From positions 319,428-365,872 of the forward strand of contig NW_005201183.1 in the NCBI RefSeq assembly GCF_000372725.1: a DNA stretch of 46,445 bases, read 5' to 3'. The translations under genes were made by a program, and so were the position numbers. The stretch is from Emiliania huxleyi CCMP1516 (Eukaryota > Haptophyta > Isochrysidales > Noelaerhabdaceae). The notes below the pieces were generated by a model. The model was not told the DNA's origin and searched no databases. It saw nothing but the letters and a program-made list of their open reading frames with translations. Positions 19,241 to 30,073 of the stretch are shown one piece after another (the first letter of the stretch is position 1; each line of letters begins with the position of its first letter).

Positions 19241-21353
19241 GGGGGGAGGCTACTCTCGAGACGCGTGCCTGCCGATTGCGCTCCTCCTCGTAGTCGGAGA
19301 GCGTCTTCGCCCGGACGGCCATCGCCGCGCGCGCCTCCTCCGGCTCGTCGGGGAAGTACAGCGGGTACAGCTCGCGGCCGAGGCGGCGCGAGCGGCTCTG
19401 CGGCGGGGGCGCGAGTGGTGACGCGTTGATATGGCGGGACGCACTGCGTTCGGGGAGGGGGGCGCGGTGTGCGACGCATCCCCGACGTGCTCTTCACGTC
19501 AGCGGCCGAGGCTGCGGCTGCGGCTCCGGTGGGGCGGGGGCTTGGGCGGTGCGGCTCCGGTGGGGCGGGGGTTTGGGCGGTGTGCTCGAGCCTGCCACTC
19601 GCGAAAGAAGAGGTCGCGGACGATCTGGAGGCGCGCCGTCGGGTACAGCCTGGCGGGGTTCAGCATGAGCCGCTCCCACTGTCGCGGCGAGAGGCACGGG
19701 GTTGCGGCACGCGTAAGCGGGAGGGGGCGGGGTGTGGACGAGGGCGGTGCGGGCGATGCGGCTGGGCAGCGTGTGGCGCGCGAGGGTGTCCCGGCGAGGA
19801 GCGGTGCGGCGAGGAGCGATGCGGTGCGGCGCGCGAGCGAGGGAAGGCGCGCGCGCCGCGAGGAGCTGGAAGAAGTTGCAGACGGTCTGCGGCGTGGCGG
19901 AGTGAGCGTGAGGGTGTAGCGTGAGGGCGCAGCGGAGAGAGAGAGCTCGAGGCGGGAGGTGGGGTAGCGCGGGCGAGAGTCGAAGTTTGCGTGGGGACGG
20001 CGAGGGCCCCACGAACGGGCGATGGCGGGGGTCGGGATGCCTGGTACCACCGCTCCGGCTCCGGCCAGTCGGGGGTGTCGGTGTACGCAATCTCCCAGAA
20101 GACGTTGCCGTCCTGAGCGCGTCACATCGCCACGAGCTGGTGAGGAGCGCGCACGGCGCGGGCCGGGAGTTGCGTCGCCCTGCCGAACCTCGAGGACATC
20201 CTGCCACGAGAGAAGGCCCTCGTCCAGCAGAAGGCTGACCTTCCGCTTGATCTTGACCGGAAGGATGTTCTTCCAAAGGCAGCGGTTCTCCTGGGGCGGT
20301 GCGGCAGTCGGGAACGGTGTTTTTGAAGCTGAGCGGCGATGCTTCCAACTGGTCTGCGTTCGAATTTGGACGCACCAGCGCTTGCTCATCGGGAATCTTT
20401 GCAAGTTCGACCACTGCGCTGTCGGACTCGTGGTCGAAGGAGGCGGCGTCCCAGATCTGCGCAGACACGGTTCGCGATGGGGCGCTCTGAGAGCGGGGGG
20501 CGTGCGCGGCTGTGGGAGGCGCGGGCGAGGCGCGCCACGAGCTGGCCGCGCGGGTCCTCCAGGCAGACCGGGGACAGGCTTGCGAGGAGCGAGAGGCGGA
20601 AGGTGATGTCCCCGTCGCTTCCGGCGGGGGGGTTCACCTGCGCCGACGGGCAGGCCGTCAGGGGCGGGGCGCGCGGGCGAGTGCGGGCCTGTGGCGAGTG
20701 CGCGGCGCGCCGGCTGGATCATCGACTCGGACAGGGCTTGCGCGAGCACGGAGTGGCACATCGAGGCGGTCAGTCCGAGCTTCTGCTTGAAGCAGTCGAG
20801 GAGCGACTGGATCGGGTGGTCGTCGACGGTCCTGCGCGGGCGGCGAGGGGCGCGGAGCGAAGAGTTGGAGATACGGACCGGCGGGCGCGCGGGTGAAGCG
20901 GCGCGCGGCGCAAGTGGTGCGCACGTGTCGACGAGCAGGTTTGAGCCCTTGGCGAAGACGATGTCCGGGTGGTCGCGCAGGAGGACGCGGTACCGGAGCT
21001 CGCCGTCGAAGCGGTCGTCTGGCTTGAAGACGATGAAGCCGACCTCTCCGTTGAGGTCGTCGTGCTTTCGGAGGTCGGTGAGGATCACTTTCGTGCCGCG
21101 CCTGGGCGGAGCGCGGCCGCGGCGGTGAAGTGTGGCTTCGGCGGTGAGAGGCGCAGACGAGAGGAGCGCGGGCGGAGGAAGTGGAGCGTCTGGGGGGCAT
21201 GGCTTGTACGCACCCGGCAGCGGCGAGGCCGCGCGCCGGCAGCGGCGAGGCGTCCATCGGGTCGAAGGAGAGGTCGTCGAAGCGCGACGCGGGTTTGGGT
21301 GCGTGGAGGTTGAGCTTGAGCGGGGAGGCCGCCTGCGTGAAGACTCTTGCCAT
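17830..21353 (-). CDS. Multi-exon protein with SH3-like domain, 5' part of probable zinc-finger gene
   Basis: ATG at 21353 (MARVFTQAASPLKLNLHAPK). Exons read from frame switches, minus strand: ~21353-21215; ~21107-20925 (KVILTDLRKHDDLNGEVGFI, ELRYRVLLRDHPDIVFAKGS: a small beta-barrel resembling the modules next to MYND fingers in algal proteins); ~20838-20700 (HPIQSLLDCFKQKLGLTASM); ~20640-20530; ~20460-20310 (DSAVVELAKIPDEQALVRPN); ~20300-20170 (CLWKNILPVKIKRKVSLLLD); ~20110-20040 (NVFWEIAYTDTPDWPEPERW); ~19890-19830 (TVCNFFQLLAA); ~19690-19590 (WERLMLNPARLYPTARLQIV); ~19400-19255 (GRELYPLYFPDEPEEAR); ~18225-18165 (VIENQQMLVKLGITTLVQ); ~17990-17830 (DIRNERGEAEKKANERREQ). Exon edges are approximate. 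Function unknown; possibly chromatin-linked if joined to the downstream zinc fingers. Confidence 0.6.
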
Positions 21354-23139
21354 TTTTGACGGAGGATCCAGGTCCTGCGACTCCACCGCTAAGAGCCGCC
21401 ACAAGGAAAAGAATTTTCGCTGGCCGAATTTGCGCGGGCTCTTGCGCCGGCTTTTGCGACTCACGTCGGGGCAGCCTTTAAACCCCTGTGTGTGGCGGCG
21501 TGCCGTCCTCCCATCCCTCCTCTGGAGTTCTTCACCTTTCTACCTACCTGCCTGGGTAAGAGCCGCCACCAGCCAAGAATACTTACCCACCGGCTTTTGC
21601 GACGAAGGTCGGGGAGTCTGTGGGGTCGCTGTGTGTTTCCAGCTCATGTTAGTGTGCCCCAGCACGTGCCACAGTCCGCGCCTGCGTCGGGCCTCGCTCG
21701 AGAGCTCCTTTGAGACCGAGCTCTCCTTTAAAAATTCTAGCTCTTGACACTTGGGACGGGGAGCGGCAGCGGACAACAAGAATGTGATATTACATTACGC
21801 GCTTGTCGTCGATGGGAGCTTGTCACCTTGATGAGCGCGAGGCAATTCGGTCAATGATGGAGTCGATCCAGCCGCCAGAGTGGTTGCGAGCCGGATCGAT
21901 GCGGCGGGCGACAGCAGCATTGCTCTGGACCGACGGGCTATTGATTGATGTGTTAATTTAGCTATGTTGGCGCATGTTGCGTCTTATCTTGCCGAACGGC
22001 AATGAGGTGGTAGGCTCCGGCCGGTGGCCACTACTGGACTTCAAGACCGAGCGGAGATGACGGTTGGCCGAGCAAGCGAGCGGGAGCAGCTCCTCTCGCT
22101 CTAGGCACCTGCTCTTACCGTATGTCTTTAGGACAGAGACGAGCTTGTGCTGCTGCCTCGAACGGATCTGCGCGCAGGCTCTGGCTGCTTCCCTTTTTGG
22201 CACACGTTAGCCGCAATTGAATGCCAGCGTGAAGGTGGTGCCTTCGTCAACAACGTCCAGCACACGGGACGCCCTTCGCCGACGCACGCGGCGAAACGGG
22301 GCCGCAAACCGCAACGCTCCGGGAGTCGCGAGATGGATTCGTGCCGTGTGGGAGGTAAGGTCGGACTTTCGCCGCCCTAGGACCGCTTGGGACATTGTCA
22401 CCGCGTACGCATCAGGGATAGGCCCCGCCCTCCTCTGCGTCGACCGTCCTTCCATCCGCGACGTGTGGGCGAAGCGACAGTGTCCCTAAGCGACTTGCTC
22501 ATCCCCCAAACTGGAGAAACCTGAAAGGCCGGGGGTTTATTTGTTTATTTACCGCGGCACGCGCGCCCACAAGCAGCGCCTCGCGGTCATGCCAACACCT
22601 CACTGCTTGCGCCTTGCCGCTTGCCCCCCCCCCCCCCACTGCATTCCCTTTTTGCGACATGTTTTTCTTTTTACCCCGGGCCGCAACGACCCGGTGTTAC
22701 GAAACCGCGCGACGAGAGTCGAGACGAGAGAGAGAGAGAGAGAGATTGGTCTAAGCTAGAACAATCACGAGCCCGACTCTGATCTCTGTGTCGCCGAATT
22801 GGACGGGCCGGGGGACGGACCACTACGTTCAGTATATACGCCGCTACAGAGAGCACGGACCAGGTAGCAGCACAGCGGCGGTCGCCCCGCATGGAGGGGC
22901 ACACGGCCGCCGCTGTGCTGCCCAGCGCGCGGGTCGGTGGAGTGGGCGGTGGCGACGCGCGGCACGCAGGAGTGCAGACTCGTGCGCGCGGGCCAGACGC
23001 CGACGGCTTCGAATGTGCACGAACCGGCGCCGCAGGCTCTGTAATCTCGGCCACTCTCGGCCAAATCTCGCTCACTGCGCGCGTCGCCGCCGCAGCAGCC
23101 TCGACGAGCGACGGGCAGAGGGCAGGAGGCGGCACCTGC
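21354..23139. other. Intergenic, no supported gene
   Basis: Mixed base composition, with an AT-richer block at 21770-22000. Poly-C (22625-22638) and (GA)n (22723-22744) occur. A 90-aa plus frame (22217-22489; RWIRAVWEVRSDFRRPRTAW) looks somewhat protein-like but has no recognisable family or splice context, so it is not called. Confidence 0.4.
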
Positions 23140-23159
23140 GAGAAAAAACCAAAGTTACA

Positions 23160-24000
23160 TCATTTTATCTCGACTTCGGTCGATCTCGGTCGATCTCGGA
23201 CAAATCTCGGACAATCTCGGACAATCTCGGCGGATCTGGGCGGATCTGGGCGGATCTGGGCGGATCTGGGCGGAGGTCTGATCTTGGCCTGACCTCGGCT
23301 GACCTACTTCTCGCCTAGCCTTGCCGAATCTCACCGCGTATCTCGGACTTAATCTCGGCATCTCGCTCATCTCGGCTGACCCGGCCGGCACTCACACTCG
23401 TGCCCCTGTGATCTCACGCAATCTCGGCCTCACCGAGCTCGGCCGACCTTCCAAACTGTCTCTGTCAACCGACCCCTAGACGAGCCTCGGCTTCCCCCCG
23501 TCCCACCTTCCGACGTGTTCTCTATCGACGGATTGCAGGCTTGCCTCGCCTCGCCTCGGCGGACCTCGGCTAATCTCGCTCCACGGACGAGGCGCCTATT
23601 CATTGGTTAACTAATTAGAGGGGCTACCCCAATCAATTGACGATGTATTGATGAATCCATATCTCGCCCACATCTCGCCCATATCTCGGGAGCGAGGGGA
23701 GGAGAGGAGGGGAGACGGAGAGGGGAGGGGAGGAGAGGGGAGGAGAGGGGAGGGGAGAGGGGAGGGGGGGGGAGGTGAGAGAGGAGAAGGGGGGGGGGGG
23801 GGGAGGGGGGGGGGAGGAGGGGAGGTGCCAGGAGGAGAGGAGGGGAGGGGAGAGGAGAGGAGAGGAGGAAGGGGGAGGGGAGGAGAGGGGAGGGGAGGAT
23901 GCACGAGCGTCCCACCTCTCCGCCGACGCTGCTGCATCTCGGCCAATCTCGGCCAATCTCGGCCACTCTTGGCCACTCTCGGCCACTCTCGGCCCCGGCG
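23160..24000. repeat. ATCTCGG-type satellite and polypurine tract
   Basis: Degenerate ~10-bp units of the type ATCTCGGNCA fill 23168-23230, 23320-23440 and 23930-23995; CGGATCTGGG is repeated five times at 23230-23275. Between them, 23690-23900 is an almost pure GGGGAGAGG purine strand of ~210 bp. Confidence 0.75.
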
Positions 24001-24232
24001 CATCTGACCGGGTGCGACGAGAGGCTCTCCACCGAAGCTGCAAGCTTCACCACCCGCTCCGTCGAGCCGGCCACCTCGCCGACCACCTGTCCACAGACAT
24101 GCAGCCGTGAAGAGACGCCGTCGGCAGCTTGTCCTCGCGCCACACCGCCTCGCTCCACTCCACCGGTGCGGACGGCGGCGAGCAGCTCGAGCTGGCGCGA
24201 CGACTTGACGAGCACGCCTACCCGCACGCACC
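24001..24232. other. Unassigned segment beside duplication copy B
   Basis: A minus frame reads coherently (VGVLVKSSRQLELLAAVRTG, then SSRLHVCGQVVGEVAGSTER), and may be an orphan exon or gene fragment. No start, stop or splice support. Confidence 0.25.
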
Positions 24233-24613
24233 GGTCTCTGAGGCGGTCTTGAGGCGGTCTCTGAGGCGGTCGCACCGCCGAAGAAGTCAGTGTCCCGTGC
24301 GTGGAACGGCGGGGGCTGGTCTGCACGCATGGCGATCGGGTCGGAGCCCTCGCGCAGCTCGGCGGCGGAGCGGCGGAGCGAGTAGTCTGCGAGAGGGTCT
24401 ACGCGTACGCTCGCCTGATGCGGCGGCGGGAGAGGGGGGGAGGGGGGAGGGGGGGGGGGAGTGGCGGGGGCGAGGGGAGGCGGGCGGGGGGGCCGCACCG
24501 AGAGGACCCTGGCCACGCTCTAACCTCGACTCCCTCTCTCTCTCCCTCTCCCTCTCCCTCTCCCTCTCCCTCTCTTCTCGCTCCACCGCGGCCGTACGTC
24601 GGCTAAATCTCGG

Positions 24614-25845
24614 CTACTCTCGCACCGACAGGACGGGCACCACGCGAGACGTGTCCCCCGGTGCGCGCGGGCCGGGAGGAGGCGCTAGGCCTGCGCGCGA
24701 GCCGGGAGGGGCTGAGGCACTGCCTGCTGACGGGCGGGGCGGGGGGGCGAGAGTGCGCGCTGCCCGCGGCGTCGAGCGACATCACCAGCCTCGCGGTGAT
24801 CCGGTTGACAGACAGGCCGAGGTGTGCAGTCAGCTGTCGGAGCTCGTCCGGCCTACTCACGCGGGGCGGGCAATCAAAGCAGCCGACAAGGCCGGGGGCG
24901 CCTCGCGCGAGGCTTCGGCGCCGGCTCGCGTAGTACTCCTCGAACTCGCCCCAGCAGATGAGCCCGTCGCCTACCTCCTCGAGCCGTGGCCGGCTCAGTG
25001 CCGGCGGTTGCCGCGACCCGGTGTCGGAGCAGAAAAGAAGAATTCGCCGTCCGCGTCGAGCCTGCGGATCGTCGCCTCCACGACCGCCTCCACACACTCG
25101 GCCGGGACGCCGCACGCGTGGTGCAGCAGCACGTGGAGCTCGTCCGGCGTGACGTGCCCAGAGCCTACCCGTCTCAGGAGCTCACAGTCAACAGTCGGCG
25201 ACGTGTCAGCCCGCCCGGCGCGGTGTGAGCCGAGCCGTCGAGGTCGCACGCGTCGAAGAGGAAGCGGAGGCGGTCGCGCCGCGTCGCGTCCGCCGCCACC
25301 ACCGGCGCCAGCCCCGCCGCGAAGCTTTCAAACCCGACGCCGCCTTCGCCCTCCTCCTCGCCGGCGCGGCGCGAGTCCGCCGCGAGCATCGCATAGATGC
25401 GGTGGATGAGGGCGGAGTTCTGCGGAGTCGCAAAGGCGCTGATGAACTCGGCGCGCGAGATAATCACCTCGCTCTGCGACTCACGCTCCCGCTCCTTCTC
25501 CGCCGCCGCCGCGGCCTCGCTGTCCGCCGGCAGCGCGGGCGGACCCGCAAACAGGAGAGCGCACCCGCAGCGGGCCGCGAGGAGGGAGAAGAGGGTGTGC
25601 AGGTCGGCGCGCTCGGCGGTCGTCAGTGAGCACGAGAGGGCGAGGCTGCGCCGCCCCTCCCTGCCCTGAGACGCCTCGGAGAGCGCTGACGAGAGCCTCA
25701 CCGCGTCGAACCCCTTCTTGGAGCGCTCAGCCGCGATGGCGGCAGTGTCGGTGGAACGGCGTGTCGGCGCCTGCGATGCGCTCTCGTTGTCCGTCGAGTC
25801 GTCGCCACTGGTCTGCCGCGGTGGCAGCTTGAGGTCAGTGAACAT
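24614..25845 (-). CDS. EF-hand calcium-binding protein, copy B
   Basis: Second copy of the five-exon EF-hand gene. ATG at 25845 and stop at 24614-24616, with the same exon order and GC-AG introns; the first intron is 71 instead of 70 nt. Coding differences from copy A are few. Upstream of the ATG the sequence differs completely for ~90 bp from copy A (GTTGCCTGCGGTCGAAAGG type), so the two copies may be expressed differently. See copy A (9355-10585) for domains. Confidence 0.75.
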
Positions 25846-26435
25846 TGCTGCGGCTGCTGTTGCCTGCGGTCGAAAGGGGCAGGTCCTTGCGGGGAGACGC
25901 TCTCGCGGCGTTCGCACAGGTCGATGACACGTCCATGACACGTCCAGAGGGGGGGAGCAGGGGCGAGGTGAGAGAGCGGCCAGTTTTATTCTTTTTTTTG
26001 CGTAGCCTTCATTCTTTTTTATTCTTTTTCCAATCGCCTTCATCACCTTCGTACCTTTATACATATCACCTCAGTAGGTACCTTCGCACGCTACATTCCA
26101 GACAGTGACGACAAGCTAGATCGACAACCCCGACATCACACACTCGGGCAGGCCTGCAAGAAGTCGAGCGAGAGAGAGAGAGAGAGACTCTTTCACGCTG
26201 ACATCCACCGCGCACCGGCACACTCCTGCGTCCGGGCCCAGCCAGACCCTTTCTTGCTTTGCTTCCGCCCCCACAGCGCCTTGCACCGCTCTTCCGCCCG
26301 TTTGCAGCTTGTGTCCAGCTGTCCACTCAGCTTCCCTTTTCGATCCGCCACGCGTGCCTTTCGACTGGCTTCTTGCGTCCCCAGTGCTCAGATCGCGAGC
26401 ACGGGAGCGCAACGACTCCTTCTTGCTCCGACTCT

Positions 26436-28049
26436 TCACCACAGCGACCAGAGGCCTGCTGCCGCAGAGCCGTACGTTGCGCTGATCATCCCTCCAAGCA
26501 GCCCGCCTGGTAGAGCGCCGATCCCGCCCGCAAAGGAGCCGGTGACGGCGCCCCAGGTGCCGCCAATGACTGCCCCGCTGATATCCGCCTTGATTACCGA
26601 CTTCGCGTCCTCGCTGATTCGTACCGCCGGCTTGAACCAGAAGGCTCGCGAGCTGATCGCAACGTCGACGATCATCTCGGCAAAGGCGCGCGTGAATTCG
26701 TCTCTTGTCCAGGCCTGCTTCAGGGCCCCCGCGCCTTGGAGGAATTTCGCGGACTCAATTGTAGTGCTGACGTCCACAAAGTTCACGAGGGTGTCCTTCA
26801 TCCTCGCACTGATTGACAGCTGTTTGACGAGTTGTTCGAACGCGCCGTCCAACTTTGAGCTCAGGCTGTACCTGGCGCGAGGAGAGAAGGTGACGTTCGC
26901 GCCGGCAATGATGTCGTCGTAGGTCTTCCCCTCGATGTTTAGCTTCCGGACAACCTCTGCCCGAAACAGCATCATGCTGGACGCGACATCTCCCCTGTCG
27001 TCTCGGCGGTACATGGTGTATGCGAACTCCATCATCAGGTCATGGAGCTCGCCGGGGCATACGTCGAAGACGCACGGCAGCGGAGGAGGCGGAGGGGCCT
27101 GCATCCTCGACCCAAGCTCTAGCGCAAGCCTCGTCTTCAGAGCCGCCGCCTCAGCGCTGGCCTCTGCCGCCTGCGCCTGCGCCTCCGCCGCCTCCTGTTC
27201 CTTCCGCGCAATCTCCATCTCGATTGCGGCCGTGCCCGCGATGGTCGAGCGGATTCTCTCCAGCTCGTCTGAAAATTGCCTCAGCACCGATTGGACGTAG
27301 TCGAGGGGCGGATAGGGCGGGCGCGCGGGCGGGTAGGGCACGGACGCAGACATCTGCTCAGCGTCGCTTGGCGACCGGATGACTGGTGACGGCGGTGGCG
27401 GTGGTGACGGAGAGCGGTATAAATCTTGGGTTGCTGACGGAGGAGGAAGGGGCGGGGTGCGCCCAAGGCACGGGCGAGACGAGTAGAGCGGATAACTGTC
27501 GTACAGGCAGCCTTTGCCCGAACAGGTTGTCTGATTGCAGAGAGTGAACGGCACTCCTTCTTCATTCCTCCCAATCTCTGCACAAGCGGCGACCGCCTCA
27601 GCGTACGTGCGCTTGGTGATTGGCTCTGCAGGTGGCTTGCCGGATGTGCAGGAGCGGCCCCTGTTGTAAACGCGCACGCAAGCGCCACTTCCGGCTACGT
27701 TGGGCTTGCAGCATTGTGTGACAATCCGGCGCAGTACCCTGCCCAGAGACGGATCTGTGATCTCTGCCCTCACGGTGTCTTCGTCTTGTCCTTCGACCAG
27801 GCAGGAGAGCTGGCCACCAGTCTTCGCATTGATGACCTGAACGCCGGCGCTTGGGATTCGAACCCTAGGCTGAGCCAGCGCGTGGAGTAGGAGAGGCAGG
27901 CATGCCATCAGGGGCGCAAAGGCTGTGCTTGCAAGTTGCCTGAAGGCCAACGGGAGGACGGCCGATTTTAGTTGAGACGCGTCCCACCATTTGCGTCGTA
28001 ATCGATTTGCCGCGTCTCCTCGATATGTTGCCGCGTCTTCGTGGAGCAT
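26436..28049 (-). CDS. 537-aa membrane/secreted protein with Gly-zipper tail, copy B
   Basis: The protein is identical to the product of 11109-12722 (N-terminal hydrophobic segment, Cys-rich domain, Pro-rich hinge, coiled coil, C-terminal Gly-rich tail). The 5' flank (28050-28290) is also duplicated, so promoter sequences within ~240 bp are the same. The lack of any amino-acid change over 537 residues means a very recent duplication, ongoing gene conversion, or an assembly or haplotype effect. Confidence 0.7.
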   Translation of the reverse strand: MLHEDAATYRGDAANRLRRKWWDASQLKSAVLPLAFRQLASTAFAPLMACLPLLLHALAQPRVRIPSAGVQVINAKTGGQLSCLVEGQDEDTVRAEITDPSLGRVLRRIVTQCCKPNVAGSGACVRVYNRGRSCTSGKPPAEPITKRTYAEAVAACAEIGRNEEGVPFTLCNQTTCSGKGCLYDSYPLYSSRPCLGRTPPLPPPSATQDLYRSPSPPPPPSPVIRSPSDAEQMSASVPYPPARPPYPPLDYVQSVLRQFSDELERIRSTIAGTAAIEMEIARKEQEAAEAQAQAAEASAEAAALKTRLALELGSRMQAPPPPPLPCVFDVCPGELHDLMMEFAYTMYRRDDRGDVASSMMLFRAEVVRKLNIEGKTYDDIIAGANVTFSPRARYSLSSKLDGAFEQLVKQLSISARMKDTLVNFVDVSTTIESAKFLQGAGALKQAWTRDEFTRAFAEMIVDVAISSRAFWFKPAVRISEDAKSVIKADISGAVIGGTWGAVTGSFAGGIGALPGGLLGGMISATYGSAAAGLWSLW

Positions 28050-28290
28050 TTCAGTGTACGTACGTTTCTCTCTCTCAGTGTAGTGTATGTACTTTTAGCT
28101 TACTGGGAGAGAAGGGAGAGAGAGGGGGTTGTTTGTGTTCTCTATCTATCTAGGCCCCGACACTCTAAGGGCCCTACGCTCTCTCAGTGTACGTGGCTCT
28201 TACGAACAAAGGTGCACTGCTCACAGGGTTTGCGATGAGGAGCGACGCCGAAGGAACGATTCTTCTCGGGTAAGTAAGCGCACCAACCAC

Positions 28291-29147
28291 TCTCTAACAC
28301 TAGCCGCCGAACGCAAGCGCACTACGACTGTCGACGATCGGTTCATACTAGCACCTCACCTCGCGGGCCGATCTTCAGTGGGGCTCTTACAAACTTACCC
28401 GAAGGTTCGAACGAAGACTGCCGACAGAGGTTGCGGGCGGTTGGGGAGCGACAACTAATTAATACCCCGGTCAAGCACCCACAACTGCGTGCGTGAGTGA
28501 GTGTGCCGGTCTGCTGGCTCATCTTCGCGTACCACCTTCGCACGTACTTTTAGCTTAGTGGGTGACTCACTCTCACTCAGTTATGTGTGTGGCGCTTCAT
28601 TCTCATACGGATACGCACGCCTGAGCATCCTCGATCGATCGCCGTGCAAAACTCTCGTCTCTCGAGAAGAATTTAGGAAAATCAACTCTCTCTCACAGCA
28701 GACAGGAGACAGGCTCGACACAGGTGCGGACTGGCACTCTCGAGAAGAATAAAAGCGCTGCCAAATAAAGAGAGGAACTACAGTACGCGGTAGTGATCTA
28801 AACACCCGAATACCACGTTCGGATCGCTCCTCATCGGCAAACCCTGTCAGCAGTTCACCCTACGGGTATGTTCGTAATAGCTACATACACCGGAAAATTG
28901 TGGGCCCCATTTCCGGTCCTTTTGTTTGTTTGGCTTCAATGGACAATGCAGCACTGCGTGGGAGTCCATCCCTTTGGCATACTCAACGAAGACACGCGCG
29001 TACGATTGGAGGGCCTGGTCTCTGAGCAACGCCTCAACGGCACCCCGGGCCCCCCACTTTTGGCCATGTCGAAGAGTCGAACACGTACGCTGCTTTGAGA
29101 CCTCGCTGCACCGGGCCCGCTACTGCGTAAAAGGGCGTGGACCGTGA
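28291..29147. other. Intergenic, no supported gene
   Basis: Single-copy sequence beyond the duplication. A 60-aa minus frame at 28847-29029 (RVFVEYAKGMDSHAVLHCPL, then KPNKQKDRKWGP) may be a transposon-derived fragment; not recognised. Confidence 0.35.
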
Positions 29148-29686
29148 GTTGAGGAAATCGGAGGACGCGACCCACTTCGCCACAGACGGTCCCGCGCCTC
29201 GCCGCTATGACCGCTGCACGGCCCGTACCGTCCGCTGTGCAGCGGTCTTTGTCCGGAGTGAAAAGTCCAACGCGCTCGTCGGTGACGGTGTCCTCCGATT
29301 TCGCCGCGCTCGGCGAACCTCGACAGCGCCTTCGATGGCATGCAGCTCTTTGCGTCAGAAGCCTGGAGAGCAGCTCCTCGGCTGCTCACACGCTCTGCAC
29401 AGTTGACACAGTCTACTGTGCGGCTACCACAGCTGTGACAGCGATGGGCTCGCCCTCACTGGCCCTCAGTCACTTGTGCTGCGGCTTGTGTGAGCGACAC
29501 TGCTCGGCGACTGCCGGCACACTGTGAGACCATGGGTGTGAGGTAAAACCACGCTACCAGCGCTTGGTCACATCGGCCCCGAGGTCAGATCCTTTTACTC
29601 TGTTAGTGACAAGACTTGTCTACCGGCTGGAGCCGAGCAGGAGGACCCGGCGCACAACCCCTGGTCAACTCACGGTCACCCCGTAC
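29148..29686 (+). ncRNA. Structured dispersed repeat, copy 2 (candidate ncRNA)
   Basis: Partner of 5467-6012. The inner hairpin is GACCGCTGCAC (29209-29219) with GTGCAGCGGTC (29237-29247), perfect over 11 bp although four base pairs differ from copy 1. The outer helix GAAATCGGAGGAC (29154-29166) with GTCCTCCGATTTC (29290-29302) is perfect over 13 bp. The downstream ~350 bp is highly conserved with copy 1, including the GCACAGT/ACTGTGC stem and the CACAGCTGTG palindrome. Strand and biotype are uncertain. Confidence 0.5.
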
Positions 29687-30073
29687 TGGGTCAGGCTCGC
29701 TGACAGTCCAAGGCGACTCTCCGTGCTTAAAGAATGTTTGTTACACCGGCAAAGGTGAGACTTTGTGGGAACCGCCACGTGTAGTAACATCGAGCTCACA
29801 CTGAAAACACTGAGTTGACGATTTGCCGCTGCCTAAGGGTGGCGCCTTTAAGCGGGCCTTTGGCGAGGTGGCAGGCATCACAGGAGAGCCGAGGCTGAGG
29901 GTAAAGTTTCGCGCTTGCGATTTCCCTGTCGTTTCGTATACATTTATCTGTTGGCACCGCCCTCTGCGAATGCCAGATGCCGAGATGACCGAGGATACAG
30001 ATGGCACCGAGAGGGTCGTGGACCGAGAGGCAATTGAGTCAGCAGCAGGTGTCTGCGTGATCTCAGAAGCGAC
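29687..30073. other. Intergenic, 3' flank of DUF2358 gene
   Basis: Short frames on both strands (for example 30007-29741 minus) show no family. No gene called. Confidence 0.4.

Larger units (their letters stand above)
24233..28290. repeat. Segmental duplication, copy B
   Basis: Direct copy of 9003-12963. It begins in a short remnant of the GAGGCGGTCT array and ends at GCGCACCAACCAC. The 537-aa gene is identical at protein level; the EF-hand half has scattered substitutions (for example in the introns and the (GA)n length) and a 5'-flank replacement. Net length differs by ~63 bp. Confidence 0.95.
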
